Assembly: GCA_016710015.1 (NCBI GenBank)
Contig: JADJLR010000008.1
Location: forward strand, 372,001 to 436,000
DNA: 64,000 nucleotides
From: Flavobacteriales bacterium
GTDB taxonomy: Bacteria > Bacteroidota > Bacteroidia > Flavobacteriales_F > PHOS-HE28
Direction of reading: 5' to 3'
Positions 27,877 through 39,100 of this stretch are shown piece by piece; the first letter of the stretch is position 1; every line of letters begins with the position of its first letter. The position numbers and the translations under genes were made by a program. Under the pieces are notes generated by a model. The model saw only the letters and a list, made by a program, of their open reading frames with translations, had not been told where the DNA came from and did no database searches.

Positions 27877-29778
27877 TCAATACGCCCGCACGTTCTTGCC
27901 TTCGCGGTAGTTGATGAAAGCACGATTCACCACCCGATTGCCACCCGGTGTGGGGTAGTCACCGGTGAAGTACCAGTCGCCCTTGTGCTCCGGACATGCG
28001 GCGTGCAAGCCTTCGATGCTTTGGTACACGACCTTCACTTCCACTTCCAGATCTTCCGGTATAAGCAGCTCGGCGATCTTGTCGCTGATCTGTTCCGCAG
28101 TGAACGACCGGTAGATGTCCTTCACCACGTTCTCCTGTTCGGCCAATGGTCGGCCCACCATGGCGACCGCACGATCATACACATCGTCGATGATGTTCTC
28201 TTGTTTCGTGTCGAGCAACAAGGCGATCGCTGCGCGGAACGCAACGAGGTCTCCCATCTTGGCCATGTCGATACCGTAACAATCCGGGTAACGGATCTGC
28301 GGTGCGCTGCTCACCACCACGATGCGCTTCGGTTCCAAACGGGCCAACATCTTCAGGATGCTTTGCTTCAACGTGGTACCGCGCACGATGCTGTCGTCGA
28401 TCACCACCAAATTGTCCACGCCGGGACGTACCGACCCGTAAGTGATGTCGTACACGTGCGCAACCAAGTCGTCGCGCGCATCATCGGCGGTGATGAAGGT
28501 GCGCAACTTCGCATCCTTGATCGCCACTTTCTCCAAGCGCGGACGAATGGAAAGTATGGACCGCAAGGCTGCTGGATCTGGAGAAGGACCCAACTCCAGG
28601 ATCCGGCGCTCCTTCACGCGCATCAACTCATCGTCCATTTCTTTCAACATACCGTAGCACGCCACTTCGGCCGTGTTCGGGATGAAACTGAACACGGTAT
28701 TCTCCATGTCGTGATCCACAGCATCCAGGATAGCCGGACATACCGAGCGACCTAGTGCGATCCGCTCGCGGTACACGTCACGATCACTTCCTCTGCTGAA
28801 GTAGATGCGCTCAAAACTGCACGCCCGTTTCTCCAGCGGTTCGCGCACCAACTCTTCGCTGTATGTTCCATCCTTACGGATGATGAGTGCATGACCCGGG
28901 GTGAGTTCGCGCACGTCATCCGTCTGCAAGGCGAAAGCGGTCTGGATAGCAGGGCGCTCGCTGGCCACCACCACCACTTCCTCATCGGCATACCAGAACG
29001 TCGGGCGGATCCCTGCTGGATCACGCAAGACAAAGGCATCGCCGTGGCCCATCATACCGGCCAAAGCATAACCGCCATCGAAATCCATCGCGCTGTTCAC
29101 GAGGATCTGGCGCACATCCAACTTCTCTGCGATCACCTGCGTGATCTGCCGATCGTTGTAGCCGAGCTGCCTGTGTACCAGCGCGATGCGGTCGTTCTCC
29201 ATATCGAGGAAGTGGCCGATCTTCTCCAGCACCGTCATGGTATCGCTGCGCTCTTTGGGATGCTGACCGATGGAGACGAGCAGATCGAACAGCTCGTCCA
29301 CATTGGTCATGTTGAAGTTGCCCGCCACCACGAGGTTGCGCGTCATCCAGTTGTTCAAGCGGCGGCGCGGGTGGCAATTCTCCTCGCCATCCTTGCCGAA
29401 GGTGGCATAGCGCAAATGGCCCATGAGCACTTCGCCCATGAAAGGCATGTGCTGCTTCAGGAGGTCTGCTTCTGCGCTCGCTCTCGGTTCCGAGCGCACG
29501 GCTTCGTCGTATCCCTTATGGATCTTCTCGAAGATCTTTTGGATGGCCTGCTTATCGGTGCTCCGGTACCGATCGATGTAGTTGAGACCAGGTTTCGGAT
29601 CCAACTTGATGGTGGCCACCCCAGCACCGTCCTGCCCACGGTTGTGCTGCTTCTCCATCAGGAGGTACAGCTTGTTCAGGGCATAAAGGGGGGTGCCGTA
29701 CCGTTGCTGGAAGTGTTCCAACGGTTTCCGAAGGCGGATCAGGGCGATGCCACATTCGTGCTTGATCGCGTCGCTCAA
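27877..29778 (-). CDS. purF: Amidophosphoribosyltransferase (long Bacteroidota PurF-like form)
   Basis: I place the start at the TTG at 29778, giving LSDAIKHECGIALIRLRKPL, where the Cys is the glutaminase nucleophile. The ATG at 29865 lies upstream of a promoter-like TACCTTTG and adds a non-conserved leader. The 633-residue product has an Ntn-hydrolase glutaminase domain (EKQHNRGQDGAGVATI, LMGHLRYATFG) and a phosphoribosyltransferase domain with the PRPP loop LVVIDDSIVRGTTLKQ. It catalyses the first step of purine synthesis or is a paralogue of that enzyme; the length exceeds ordinary PurF (about 500 residues). Confidence 0.88.
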   Translation of the reverse strand: MSDAIKHECGIALIRLRKPLEHFQQRYGTPLYALNKLYLLMEKQHNRGQDGAGVATIKLDPKPGLNYIDRYRSTDKQAIQKIFEKIHKGYDEAVRSEPRASAEADLLKQHMPFMGEVLMGHLRYATFGKDGEENCHPRRRLNNWMTRNLVVAGNFNMTNVDELFDLLVSIGQHPKERSDTMTVLEKIGHFLDMENDRIALVHRQLGYNDRQITQVIAEKLDVRQILVNSAMDFDGGYALAGMMGHGDAFVLRDPAGIRPTFWYADEEVVVVASERPAIQTAFALQTDDVRELTPGHALIIRKDGTYSEELVREPLEKRACSFERIYFSRGSDRDVYRERIALGRSVCPAILDAVDHDMENTVFSFIPNTAEVACYGMLKEMDDELMRVKERRILELGPSPDPAALRSILSIRPRLEKVAIKDAKLRTFITADDARDDLVAHVYDITYGSVRPGVDNLVVIDDSIVRGTTLKQSILKMLARLEPKRIVVVSSAPQIRYPDCYGIDMAKMGDLVAFRAAIALLLDTKQENIIDDVYDRAVAMVGRPLAEQENVVKDIYRSFTAEQISDKIAELLIPEDLEVEVKVVYQSIEGLHAACPEHKGDWYFTGDYPTPGGNRVVNRAFINYREGKNVRAY

Positions 29779-29846
29779 GGGTCGGTCCGCCGCGGCCGGG
29801 TTGGTGTGTACGGGCGATCGCACCCACCTGCGCTCCTGCGGCCCGG

Positions 29847-29854
29847 CAAAGGTA
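29847..29854 (-). promoter_or_regulatory. -7 promoter box for the amidophosphoribosyltransferase gene
   Basis: TACCTTTG on the minus strand fits TAnnTTTG and would start a transcript with a leader of about 60 bases ending at the proposed TTG start. A clear TTG -33 element is not visible. Confidence 0.4.
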
Positions 29855-29947
29855 CACCCGACCATCCCGGTCGCCTATTTCCCCGCTTGGTCGGCCTTCG
29901 GGCGGTTTGAAGCAACCAACGGGCCCGGTCTCGTGTCCTTTCAGGGG

Positions 29948-29968
29948 TAACTTGGCCTATCCAAGTTA
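29948..29968. promoter_or_regulatory. Small palindrome upstream of the type B T9SS gene
   Basis: TAACTTGG-CCTAT-CCAAGTTA is an exact 8-bp inverted repeat around 5 bases, 11 bases before the GTG start. It could be an operator or a translation-masking hairpin. Confidence 0.35.
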
Positions 29969-29979
29969 TCGTTCCTGCT

Positions 29980-32900
29980 GTGCGTTCCCTCTGGACCCTC
30001 CTCTCCTTGTTGTGTTGTGCCTTGATGGCGCAAGCGGCCGGACCACGCGCCACCTTCACCGAGAACAAGGGCCAATGGCCTTCGGATGTGCTTTACCGGG
30101 TGATGCTTCCGAACGGGGCGCTCTTCGTGGAACGATCCGCCTTCACCTATCTGCTGCAAAGTGGAGGCCCAGCTGATCATCATGGCGCTACGGATCATGC
30201 CCATACCGAGGCGCCATACCAAAGCCATGCATTTCGTGTCCATTTCGAAGGAGGGTCGGCTCACGGCCATGTGGGCGGTGTGAAGCAGGCCCATTACGAA
30301 AACTTCTTCCTGGGGAACGATGCCGCCCAATGGGGTACGGGTTGTGCGATCTACGGGGACGTCACGTTAAAAGAGGTATGGCCGGGGATCGATCTGCGAC
30401 TGGATGGCCGCGATGGTTTGAAGTATGAACTGATCGTGGCCCCAGGCGCTGATCCAACCAAGGTGCGTTTCCGATACGAAGGGCAAGATGCATTGGTACT
30501 CAAGGATGGTCGTGTGGAAGTGCAGACCACCGCTGGCACCGTGATCGAGGAAGCACCGCACACGTTCCAATCCACCGCGAACGGCCAACGCACCGTTCCC
30601 TCCCACTACGACCTGAATGGCGATCAGCTCCGCTTTGCATTGCCCGACGGATATGACCCGACCCAACCGCTGACGATAGATCCTACGCTGGCCTTCGCGA
30701 GTTACAGTGGCAGCAACTCCAACAATTTCGGTTTCACGGCGACCTATGATGGCGATGGGCACTTGTATGGCGGCGGGATCGTATTCGGAGCGAATTACCC
30801 CATTACGCTCGGCGTTCAAGATGATTCATTCAATGGCGGCACCATCGATGTGGGCATCAGCAAATGGAGTACCGACGGAGCCAGCTTGGTATGGAGTACA
30901 TACTACGGCGGCACTGGCAATGAATCGCCACACAGTATGGTGGTGAACGACAACGATGAACTCTTCGTGTTGGGTAGCACGGGATCATCGAACCTGCCTA
31001 CCACAGCAGGTTGCTTGGACAACACCTTCGGGGGCGGCACGGAGCTGGTCTTCATCATCGGTTATGGATACAGCCAGCTCGACGGCACGGACATGTTCGT
31101 GGCCCACTTCAACAGCACTGCCACGGCCTTGATCGGCTCCACCTACATCGGCGGGCCAGAGAACGACGGCATCAACAATGATCCTTTTGTAGCACACAAC
31201 TACGGCGATTCGTTCCGCGGTGAGATCATCGTGGATGCAGTGGGCAACGCGGTGGTGGCCAGTACCACAGCGAGCACTGGGCTTCCCGTAGTGGGTGGAC
31301 CGCAACCCGCGTATGGTGGAGGCGCTCAGGATGGGTACTGCTTCCGGCTGAACCCCACCCTATCCACGGTACTCTGGTCCACGTACATCGGTGGGTCGGG
31401 TGTGGATGCCGCGTATGGCGTGCAAGTAGACAGCGGTGGCGAGTTGTTCGTGACGGGTGGTACCACAAGCAGTAATTTGCCCATGGCACCCACCGCCTTC
31501 CAACCTGCAGCAAGTGGCAATACCGATGGCTTCATCATGCGTTACTCCACCGGCGGCACACTCATCGGATCCACCTACCTCGGAACCAGCGCGTACGACC
31601 AATGCTACTTCGTGCAACTGAACACAGATGATGAGGTTTTCGTGGTAGGGCAAACGCATGGTGCCTACCCGGTCACGCCGGGTAAGTATGTCGTGCCGGG
31701 CAGTTCTCAATTCATCCACAAATTCGACCACGCCTTGGGCACTTCCCTGTGGAGCACGCGCTTCGGCAACGGCGATCCGCTCCAGGACATGTCTCCTACG
31801 GCATTCCTCGTTAGCGATTGCGAACAGATCTATTTCAGTGGATGGGGTAGTGTGGTGAATTCGAATGCGGGCAATCCCTCCAGCACCACCACCGGAATGG
31901 AAGTGACGTCCGATGCTTTCCAAGCGGCAACGGACGGTAACGATTTCTACTTGATGTTGTTGGATCCAGAAGCAACAGCGCTGAACTATGCAACCTTCTT
32001 CGGTGGTGGCACAAGTGCCGAACACGTGGATGGCGGTACGAGCCGCTTCGACAAGGATGGCACGGTTTACCAAGCTGTATGCGCAGGATGCCAGAACAAC
32101 GATGACTTCCCGACGACACCAGGCGCGTGGAGCAACACCAACAACTCCAACGGGTGCAATCTCGGCGTGTTCAAGTTCAACCTCGCGGTAGCCAGCGCCA
32201 GCATCGACATCGATGGACCCGGTACCATTTGCATTCCGGGCGACATCCAATTCGTGAACAACAGTTCAGGTGGTGACACCTTCCTGTGGGAATTCGGCGA
32301 TGGTGGCACCAGTGATGAATTCGCGCCGCTGCACACCTACACGGAACCGGGCACCTATACCGTCACCATGCAATTGACCGATAGTTACGGCTGTAGCATC
32401 GGTGATACCACGAACATTCAAGTGGTTGCGATACTCGATCCCGAACCCCTTGTTGATGCTGTTGCACCCCTTTGCCCAGGCGATAGTGTGCAGGTGACCG
32501 CCAGCACGGGCCTCGGCTGGAGCTGGTTCCCTTCTGCGAATGTGAGCGACCCCACTTTGCAAGCACCGTACATCCAATCGTCTGCTCCGGGAACGTATGG
32601 CGTGGCTGTTACGGGCGAATGTGGAACGGATACGGCGTTCGTTACCATCACTGTGGTGGATCCCGTTGGCGCGGCGGCACCGGATACCGCAGCCTGCGTG
32701 GGCAGCGCGATCGCACTTGGAGCCTCCGGCGGCGGCACCTACCTCTGGTCGCCTGCCGCTCCGCTTTCAGACCCCACCGCACAAGCACCCATTGCCGTGC
32801 TGATGGACACCACGGTCTTCACCGTGCGTATCACCACGCCGGATGGATGCGAGGTGGTGGATTCGATGTTGATCACCACGTATACGGACCCGCCCCTACC

Positions 32901-33834
32901 GATCTTGGCAGATACCTCCGTTTGTGAAGGAGGAAGTGTGGTGCTGACCGCACCCGAGGGTTACCGGTTCCAATGGCAACCTGCTCCTGGTATCGCCCAG
33001 CCCGATCAACGTTCCACCTTGGTTTCCCCAACCACCCCGACATGGTACATTGTGAACGTGGACAATGGTTGTGGCTCTGTTGTGGATTCCGCGTTCGTGG
33101 ACGTGATCGCCGCCTTCGCCCAGGCCTGGCCGGACACCATGGTATGTGCTGGAGAGACCGTCACCTTTTTCGCGACTCCAGGGGTGGAACACGAATGGTC
33201 GCCAACGTCTGGACTCACTGCACCGGACCAAGTCACTACAGAAGCCGTGATCAATGGAACGATCACCTACTCGGTGCAAGTGACCGAGGTACACGGATGC
33301 GTCTCCACGGCCTCCGTTACCGCAACGGTATTCCCGATAACACCGGTGGTCGCGTACTGGGACCAAGTGATCGAGCTTGGTGAAGAGGCACGGATCAATG
33401 CTGTGGGAGTAGGCACCTTCGAATGGACACCCGCCAATTCACTGAACGACCCCGCGATCGCTGCGCCCATCGCTCGACCGCAGGAAACGACGACCTATAC
33501 CGTCACCCTCACGGACCTGCACGGTTGTAAGACCACCGATGCGGTCACCATCACGCTGCCCGGCTCGCTCTTCGTTCCCAACACCTTCACCCCGAATGGC
33601 GATGGCTTCAACGATCAGTTCGGCGTGTGGGGCAAGGACCTTCGCGCTGTGGAGCTGTTCGTCTTCAACAGATGGGGCGAATTGATCTGGAGCACCGAGC
33701 AGCTTACTGGGCGCTGGGATGGAACGTATGGAGGCATTGAGTCCCCTATTGACACGTATGTATGGAAGGTGAAGGCCACGGAGATCACTGGAAAGGTCCA
33801 CGACAGGGTGGGCCATGTGAACTTGGTGCGTTGA
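29980..33834 (+). CDS. Surface propeller/PKD protein with gliding-motility (T9SS type B) C-terminal domain
   Basis: A GTG start at 29980 begins a signal peptide (MRSLWTLLSLLCCALMAQAA). The 1284-residue protein then has an N-terminal domain seen in many Bacteroidota surface proteins (FTENKGQWPSDVLYR), SBBP-like propeller repeats to about residue 720 (LVWSTYYGGTGNESPH, VLWSTYIGGSGVDAAYG), a PKD domain (FLWEFGDGGTSDEFAPLHTY), several short Ig-like repeats of the WSP-x-LxDP type, and the gliding-motility C-terminal domain (FVPNTFTPNGDGFNDQF, FNRWGELIWST). It is a T9SS cargo exported to the cell surface. Divergent from purF. Confidence 0.92.
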   Translation: MRSLWTLLSLLCCALMAQAAGPRATFTENKGQWPSDVLYRVMLPNGALFVERSAFTYLLQSGGPADHHGATDHAHTEAPYQSHAFRVHFEGGSAHGHVGGVKQAHYENFFLGNDAAQWGTGCAIYGDVTLKEVWPGIDLRLDGRDGLKYELIVAPGADPTKVRFRYEGQDALVLKDGRVEVQTTAGTVIEEAPHTFQSTANGQRTVPSHYDLNGDQLRFALPDGYDPTQPLTIDPTLAFASYSGSNSNNFGFTATYDGDGHLYGGGIVFGANYPITLGVQDDSFNGGTIDVGISKWSTDGASLVWSTYYGGTGNESPHSMVVNDNDELFVLGSTGSSNLPTTAGCLDNTFGGGTELVFIIGYGYSQLDGTDMFVAHFNSTATALIGSTYIGGPENDGINNDPFVAHNYGDSFRGEIIVDAVGNAVVASTTASTGLPVVGGPQPAYGGGAQDGYCFRLNPTLSTVLWSTYIGGSGVDAAYGVQVDSGGELFVTGGTTSSNLPMAPTAFQPAASGNTDGFIMRYSTGGTLIGSTYLGTSAYDQCYFVQLNTDDEVFVVGQTHGAYPVTPGKYVVPGSSQFIHKFDHALGTSLWSTRFGNGDPLQDMSPTAFLVSDCEQIYFSGWGSVVNSNAGNPSSTTTGMEVTSDAFQAATDGNDFYLMLLDPEATALNYATFFGGGTSAEHVDGGTSRFDKDGTVYQAVCAGCQNNDDFPTTPGAWSNTNNSNGCNLGVFKFNLAVASASIDIDGPGTICIPGDIQFVNNSSGGDTFLWEFGDGGTSDEFAPLHTYTEPGTYTVTMQLTDSYGCSIGDTTNIQVVAILDPEPLVDAVAPLCPGDSVQVTASTGLGWSWFPSANVSDPTLQAPYIQSSAPGTYGVAVTGECGTDTAFVTITVVDPVGAAAPDTAACVGSAIALGASGGGTYLWSPAAPLSDPTAQAPIAVLMDTTVFTVRITTPDGCEVVDSMLITTYTDPPLPILADTSVCEGGSVVLTAPEGYRFQWQPAPGIAQPDQRSTLVSPTTPTWYIVNVDNGCGSVVDSAFVDVIAAFAQAWPDTMVCAGETVTFFATPGVEHEWSPTSGLTAPDQVTTEAVINGTITYSVQVTEVHGCVSTASVTATVFPITPVVAYWDQVIELGEEARINAVGVGTFEWTPANSLNDPAIAAPIARPQETTTYTVTLTDLHGCKTTDAVTITLPGSLFVPNTFTPNGDGFNDQFGVWGKDLRAVELFVFNRWGELIWSTEQLTGRWDGTYGGIESPIDTYVWKVKATEITGKVHDRVGHVNLVR

Positions 33835-33905
33835 TCGCGCTCCGCATGTCTATGACCCCACTTGGCTCCTCGACGCTGTGACGACCGAATGCTCAGCGCG
33901 GTTGA

Positions 33906-34940
33906 TCAACGAACGAAGGCGGATCGCTCCAAGCCTAGCCACTGCAACGCGGCTCCGCCCATCAGCTTTCCTTTCGTGATCTCATCGAAGGGCATGCTCC
34001 GGATCAGTTCACCGGGCACCAATTCACCCAGTGGGAACGGATAGTCGGTCCCCATCGCCACGCGATCCGCACCGAACTGCTCCACCACGAGCCGCAGCAC
34101 CGCCGGGTCGTGTACCAATGCATCGATCCAGAACTTACCGAGGTAATCACGCGGGTTCACGGGATTGTCCACTGCACAGAGATCGGGACGCATGACGAAA
34201 CCGTGCTCGATGCGACCGAGCGTAGCCGGGAATGAACCACCACCATGTGCGAAGGCGACACGCAGTCGTGGCAATTTCTCCAACAACCCGCTGAAGATCA
34301 TGGACGTGATCGCTGCGGTCGTTTCCACCGGCATACCCACCAGCCACGGCATCCAATACTTGTCCATACGCTCCTTGCCCATCATGTCCCACGGATGTAC
34401 GAACACGATCATACCCAACTCCTCACACGCTTGGAAAATTTGTAGCAACCGGGCCTCGCCCAGGTTGACGCCATTGATGTGCGTGCCGATCTGCACACCG
34501 ACCAATCCAATGCGTTTGCAGCGCTCCAACTCCTGTATCGCCAATTCAGGCTCCTGCATGGGTAAGGTGCCCAAGCCAACGAATCGTGTGGGCCACTTCT
34601 GGACGATCCCGGCGATGTGGTCGTTCAGGAACTTGGACAGATCCAACGTATCCTGCGCCTTGGCCCAATAACTGAACATGACCGGGACCGTACTAAGCAC
34701 CTGCACATCCACCTGTTGCTGATCGCATTCGTCCACGCGTACCTGCGGGTCCCAAACATTCGCCTGCACTTCGCGGAAGAACTTGTCATCCATCATCATG
34801 CGTGCGCAGCCTGGCTTGTGGTGGTCCAGATGGATGAAACCGCGATACCCATACCGACGTCCGAAGTCCGGAATATTCTCCGGCAGGATGTGGGTATGGA
34901 TGTCGATGGAAAAGAACTCGGCCATGGGCACAGCGTTCAC
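33906..34940 (-). CDS. nbaD: 2-amino-3-carboxymuconate-6-semialdehyde decarboxylase (ACMSD)
   Basis: The 344-residue amidohydrolase begins with the zinc motif DIHTHI (about 13-18). A His lies in [11 protein letters not shown], an Arg pair in the substrate region, and an Asp in [11 protein letters not shown]. This combination is typical of ACMSD, which decarboxylates the unstable product of 3-hydroxyanthranilate dioxygenase to 2-aminomuconate semialdehyde. The start overlaps the dioxygenase stop as ATGA, confirming a two-gene unit for kynurenine/3-hydroxyanthranilate breakdown. Confidence 0.93.
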   Translation of the reverse strand: MNAVPMAEFFSIDIHTHILPENIPDFGRRYGYRGFIHLDHHKPGCARMMMDDKFFREVQANVWDPQVRVDECDQQQVDVQVLSTVPVMFSYWAKAQDTLDLSKFLNDHIAGIVQKWPTRFVGLGTLPMQEPELAIQELERCKRIGLVGVQIGTHINGVNLGEARLLQIFQACEELGMIVFVHPWDMMGKERMDKYWMPWLVGMPVETTAAITSMIFSGLLEKLPRLRVAFAHGGGSFPATLGRIEHGFVMRPDLCAVDNPVNPRDYLGKFWIDALVHDPAVLRLVVEQFGADRVAMGTDYPFPLGELVPGELIRSMPFDEITKGKLMGGAALQWLGLERSAFVR

Positions 34941-35467
34941 ACGAAACGTGGATCGGTCTGCATCACCTCACCGCATTTCGAACACGTGCGGAAGTCCTTA
35001 CTCGCATAGAATTCTTTGAAGCGTGGCAGGAAGTCCTTCTCGATATTGCGCAGTACGAACCGGTATTCGTGCAGCAGGTTGTTGCATTTTTCGCAATACC
35101 ATTGAAGACCATCCTCCAACTCGCGATCATCCCGCTTCACTTCGATTACCAAGCCGACCGTGTTCGGCCCTCGGCGTGGTTGGTGCGGTACACGAGCCGG
35201 CAGCAGGAACATCTCGCCTTGCTTGATCGGAATGGTCACCGCTTTGCCATCCTCCTGGATCCCAATTTCGATGTCTCCTTCCAATTGGTAGAACAGTTCC
35301 TCGGTCTCGTTCCAGTGGTGATCCTTTCGGGCATTCGGGCCACCAACGATCATAACGATGTAGTCCCCGGCATCCGCATACAGGTTCTTGTTACCAATGG
35401 GCGGTTTCAGCAACTCCCGGTTATCGTTGATCCATTGTTGAAGGTTGAACGGCTTGCGGATGGACAT
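34937..35467 (-). CDS. nbaC: 3-hydroxyanthranilate 3,4-dioxygenase
   Basis: The 176-residue cupin has the canonical residues at canonical numbering: Fe ligands His51, Glu57 and His95, substrate arginines Arg47 and Arg99, and Glu110. It also has the bacterial rubredoxin-like site CEKC (125-128) and CSKC (162-165). It opens the aromatic ring of 3-hydroxyanthranilate with O2 to give 2-amino-3-carboxymuconate semialdehyde, the substrate of the ACMSD encoded next. It is cytoplasmic. Confidence 0.97.
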   Translation of the reverse strand: MSIRKPFNLQQWINDNRELLKPPIGNKNLYADAGDYIVMIVGGPNARKDHHWNETEELFYQLEGDIEIGIQEDGKAVTIPIKQGEMFLLPARVPHQPRRGPNTVGLVIEVKRDDRELEDGLQWYCEKCNNLLHEYRFVLRNIEKDFLPRFKEFYASKDFRTCSKCGEVMQTDPRFV

Positions 35468-35520
35468 GGTGCTCGGCTTCTAGCGCACCAAGTTACGGAC
35501 CATGCTGAAGGTGGGTGTGG

Positions 35521-36033
35521 TCAGCGCTTTTCGGACCTTCCGGACATCAGGAGTAAGGCACCATTGGTCCGCATCATGTCTGCCGTGTACTCGTTGTTCT
35601 GTAGGAAAGCCCTTGCGCGGCTATCGTAACGGACAATGGCGAAGGGGAAATCCAGTGCATCGGTATCCGCACCCTCATACTTCGAGCTGGGCAGCATGCT
35701 CATGGTCATTGCCAATGGCACGATCCACCCGATGTCCTTGGGCAGTTCGGCCCGGGTATCCACAAGGATCCGCTTCGGAAGGAAACCCTCCATGCGGAAT
35801 TCAATGGCATACTCTTCACCCATGCCGAACTCCATTTGGAAACGACCGCCACGGTCCGTGACCTGCGTGTCGATACGCTCATTTCCTTTGAACGTGATCA
35901 CCTCGCAACCCGGCAACTTGCGCTCGGCATTGAAGACCTTGCCTTGGATCGGAAGGGTGAGCGGCACATCTTGCGCCCGAAGGGCAGTGTTGCACAGCAG
36001 GACCAGAACAACAAGTATGGTACTAAAGCGCAT
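35521..36033 (-). CDS. Small exported protein with carboxypeptidase-regulatory-like domain
   Basis: The 170-residue product has a signal peptide (MRFSTILVVLVLLCNTALRAQ). A beta-sandwich segment follows (IQGKVFNAERKLPGCEVITF ... TDRGGRFQMEFGMGEEYAIE), like the carboxypeptidase D regulatory fold found at the start of TonB-dependent receptors and other Bacteroidota envelope proteins. No receptor follows. The C-terminal 60 residues are not recognised. Role unknown, probably periplasmic. Confidence 0.75.
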   Translation of the reverse strand: MRFSTILVVLVLLCNTALRAQDVPLTLPIQGKVFNAERKLPGCEVITFKGNERIDTQVTDRGGRFQMEFGMGEEYAIEFRMEGFLPKRILVDTRAELPKDIGWIVPLAMTMSMLPSSKYEGADTDALDFPFAIVRYDSRARAFLQNNEYTADMMRTNGALLLMSGRSEKR

Positions 36034-36093
36034 GGGAGCGTATTTCCACCTCTTACGGCACTGATCGTCAAGATGTTCCGCTAGCTAAAACGA

Positions 36094-36120
36094 GAAAGGG
36101 CGGGATCGCCCCGCCCTTTC
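36094..36120. terminator. Strong hairpin terminator
   Basis: GAAAGGGCGGG-ATCGC-CCCGCCCTTTC is a perfect 11-bp stem with 5-base loop lying directly after the 36137-39154 gene (minus) and before the small exported-protein gene. Confidence 0.8.
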
Positions 36121-36136
36121 CCGAAAATGGGTCCGC

Positions 36137-39100
36137 TCAATACACCAGCATCCGCAGGTTGGTCACCACTCCGCCGGTCATCAAACGCACCGTGTATACA
36201 CCCGCTCCGATGCCTGCGTCCAATGCAACGACGTGTTGTTGACCGTTCCCGAACACCGCACGTTCCTGCTTCACCAAACGTCCATTGGCATCGAGCACTT
36301 CAATGGTCACACTGGTCCGTGGACCACCGTGGGAAACGTTGAAGACACCGTGCGTAGGATTGGGGAAGAGCCCCCAAACCACTGCGCTCCGATCGTCCAC
36401 CCCACTGCAGATATCCACCGTCACGGTCAGGTACCCAGCACTCAACTCCAAGCATTCGCCCGTGGAGGAGATGTCCAAGAGATCATTTCCGGGAGCGATA
36501 CCTACCAAGCCTCCATTGTACGAGATACCCCAGACCTGATAGACCCCAACTGGCAGGGCGTTGAAGTCGAGGGAATTCCCGGCAACGGGAGCCACGATCG
36601 TTCCTTCCTCATTCGTAGCGATGAACATGTAGGTCTCGGTGGAAGTGGAGGTCGTGTACATGTTGATCACGTCGGGCTCCCCATCCTGACAAACCAGAAG
36701 GCTAGTGGCTCCATTCGACGCGGTGACCATACCACCGTCGCATACGAAAGTGGGGATGGCACCGGTGAGGCACAATTCGAACGTGCCGCCTTGACCCAAG
36801 TCCAGATCGCTGAAAACACGGATCAAGTAAGCGGTGTTCGGCTCGGTGGTCACCTCAATGGGGCCTGCTGGAGAAAGCTCACAGATAAGTTCCGTTCCAT
36901 CGGTGCAGCCATCCGTTACGGTCAACGCCCAATTCGAAATGGATCCTGGTTCAAGCACCAAGCTCACGGAGGTATTCGAACCGCTGTTGAACACGTACCA
37001 AACATCTGCGATCCCCAATGTACTGGACCCGCAGGTAGGGGCCTCATCGGAGCCCGGTGTTGCGTACGTATTGTCTCCGGCTACCATATTCGTCGCGCAC
37101 TCCTCGACCACAGCGATCGGGATCTCCCACGCATCCACACACGCATCGTTGGCTGGTGCACAATCCAGTACCACGGTATTCGCCCCGACCAGATCCAGGC
37201 TGGCGCAAATGGCACCGCCGCCTTGCACCAACAAGGCATTGATCTCGCTTGCCGTGGTAACACCAAGCTGAATGGAACCCAGATCCAAAGTGGTCGGGTC
37301 GTAGACCAAGCTGTGGATCGTGTAGTCGCCTGTACTGAAGACCGCGAAACTGGGTGTCGCACTCGTGGCCTCGATCACCAGAGCAGCACTGGACGTGAGG
37401 ACGTACACCGTCTCGAAATCAGTGGGCACCACAGCATCACCGTTCGCCGTGGCGCTGATGAAGACCGGTCCGTTGGGCAGGCAAATGCTCGCGTTCTCTG
37501 CTGTCAGCGTACCGGCACTCGCACTGCAGCAATACACCACGCTGATCGTGGCCCCGGCCATATCAAAGCTCGCACATATGGCACCACCGCCTTGAACAAG
37601 CACAGCATTCACATCATCGGCGGTGGACTCACCGAAGTTGAATTGGCCAAGGTCCAAGGTATTCGGATCATAGACCAACGTATGGATGGTGTACACTCCG
37701 ACCGCGCCGACTTCGAAGGTGGTGGTGAAACCGGCCGCAGTGATCACTTGATCCTCGCCCGTTGTTAGCAAGTACAAGACCTCGAAACCAACCGGAATGA
37801 CCGCATCGCCATTGGCCGAAGCCATCAGGATGGTAGGGCCACCCGCATAGCACACACTGTCGATATCTGCGGTCAATGTGCCTGCATCGGCTAAGCAACA
37901 GTCGACCACGAGGATCGTGGCCCCTGCAACGTCCAAGCTTCCGCAGATCGTCCCTCCGCCTTGGGCCAACTGGGCCACTAGCTCGGCAGCCGTGGTGACC
38001 CCCAACTCGATAGTGTTGAGGTCCAGTGTCGCTGGATCATACACCAAGGTGTGGATGGTGTAACTCCCTGCGACCGTGATCAGAAAGGTTGGTGTTCCAG
38101 CGATCGAATCGATCACTTGGCCCACGCCAGAGGTGAGGACATACGCCGTTTCGGATCCCGCCGGAACCACCGGAAGAACATCCACGGATGCGCTGATCGT
38201 GACGGTGTCCCCCATTAAACAGCCTGAAGCTGCCTCGGGCAAGAGTGATCCCGCATTGGCCAAGCAGCCGGGCAGGCAATTTTCCACAAGAACGGCCGCG
38301 CCCACCACATCGATGCTGGCGCATACCGTGCCGCCCCCTTGGGTGAAGAGGTCGTTCAGATCCGATACCATGGTTTCACCAAATACGACCATGGACAGAT
38401 CGAAGGTCAAAGAGTCGTACACGAGTGGATGGATGGTATATGTTCCGATCGCATTCACTACGAAGGAGGGATCCTCTGCTCCGGCAACGATCACTTGGTC
38501 CACGCCTTGGCTGAGTCCGAAGACGATCACGGAACCTTCCGGAACCACGGCATTACCGTCGGGCGTACCGCTCACCGTGGCTTCCCCAGCGACCAGACAG
38601 ACTTGCACCTCGTCCGCAGTAAATGTGCCCGCGAGTGCATCGCAAGGAGGTCCGCAGGTCGTTACGTTGAAACTGGCCCCGACCATATCCAGACTCCCGC
38701 AGATCGTTCCGCCACCTTGGATCAGCTGCAGATCGATGTCCGCAAGGACCGAAACCCCGAACTGGATACTGCCTAGATCCAAGGTATTGTCAAAGACCAG
38801 GCCGTGCATGGTGTACATTCCCACCACCGACACATTGAATGTCGGTGAGAACTGACCCGCAATGATGGTCTGTTCCGGACCGGTGGTGAGTATGAACAGA
38901 GCTTGAAAGCCTGCTGGGATCACCTGCCCACTCCAACTGGACAACAAACTCACGGGTGTCCCGTCCGTGCATGGAGCCATGGTCAATGGCACCAAGATCC
39001 CGGCTTGCGCATCACAGGTCCCACCAAGGTTTGACACCTCGAACGGTTTGCGGACCGCATGGTCCGTATTAGGCAACGCCATGCTTGGTGCAAGGAGTAA

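Noticed and set aside
29779..29865. ATG at 29865 as start of the amidophosphoribosyltransferase
   Set aside because: A promoter-like box lies downstream of it, the 29 extra residues are not family-like, and the conserved N-terminal Cys fits the TTG at 29778.
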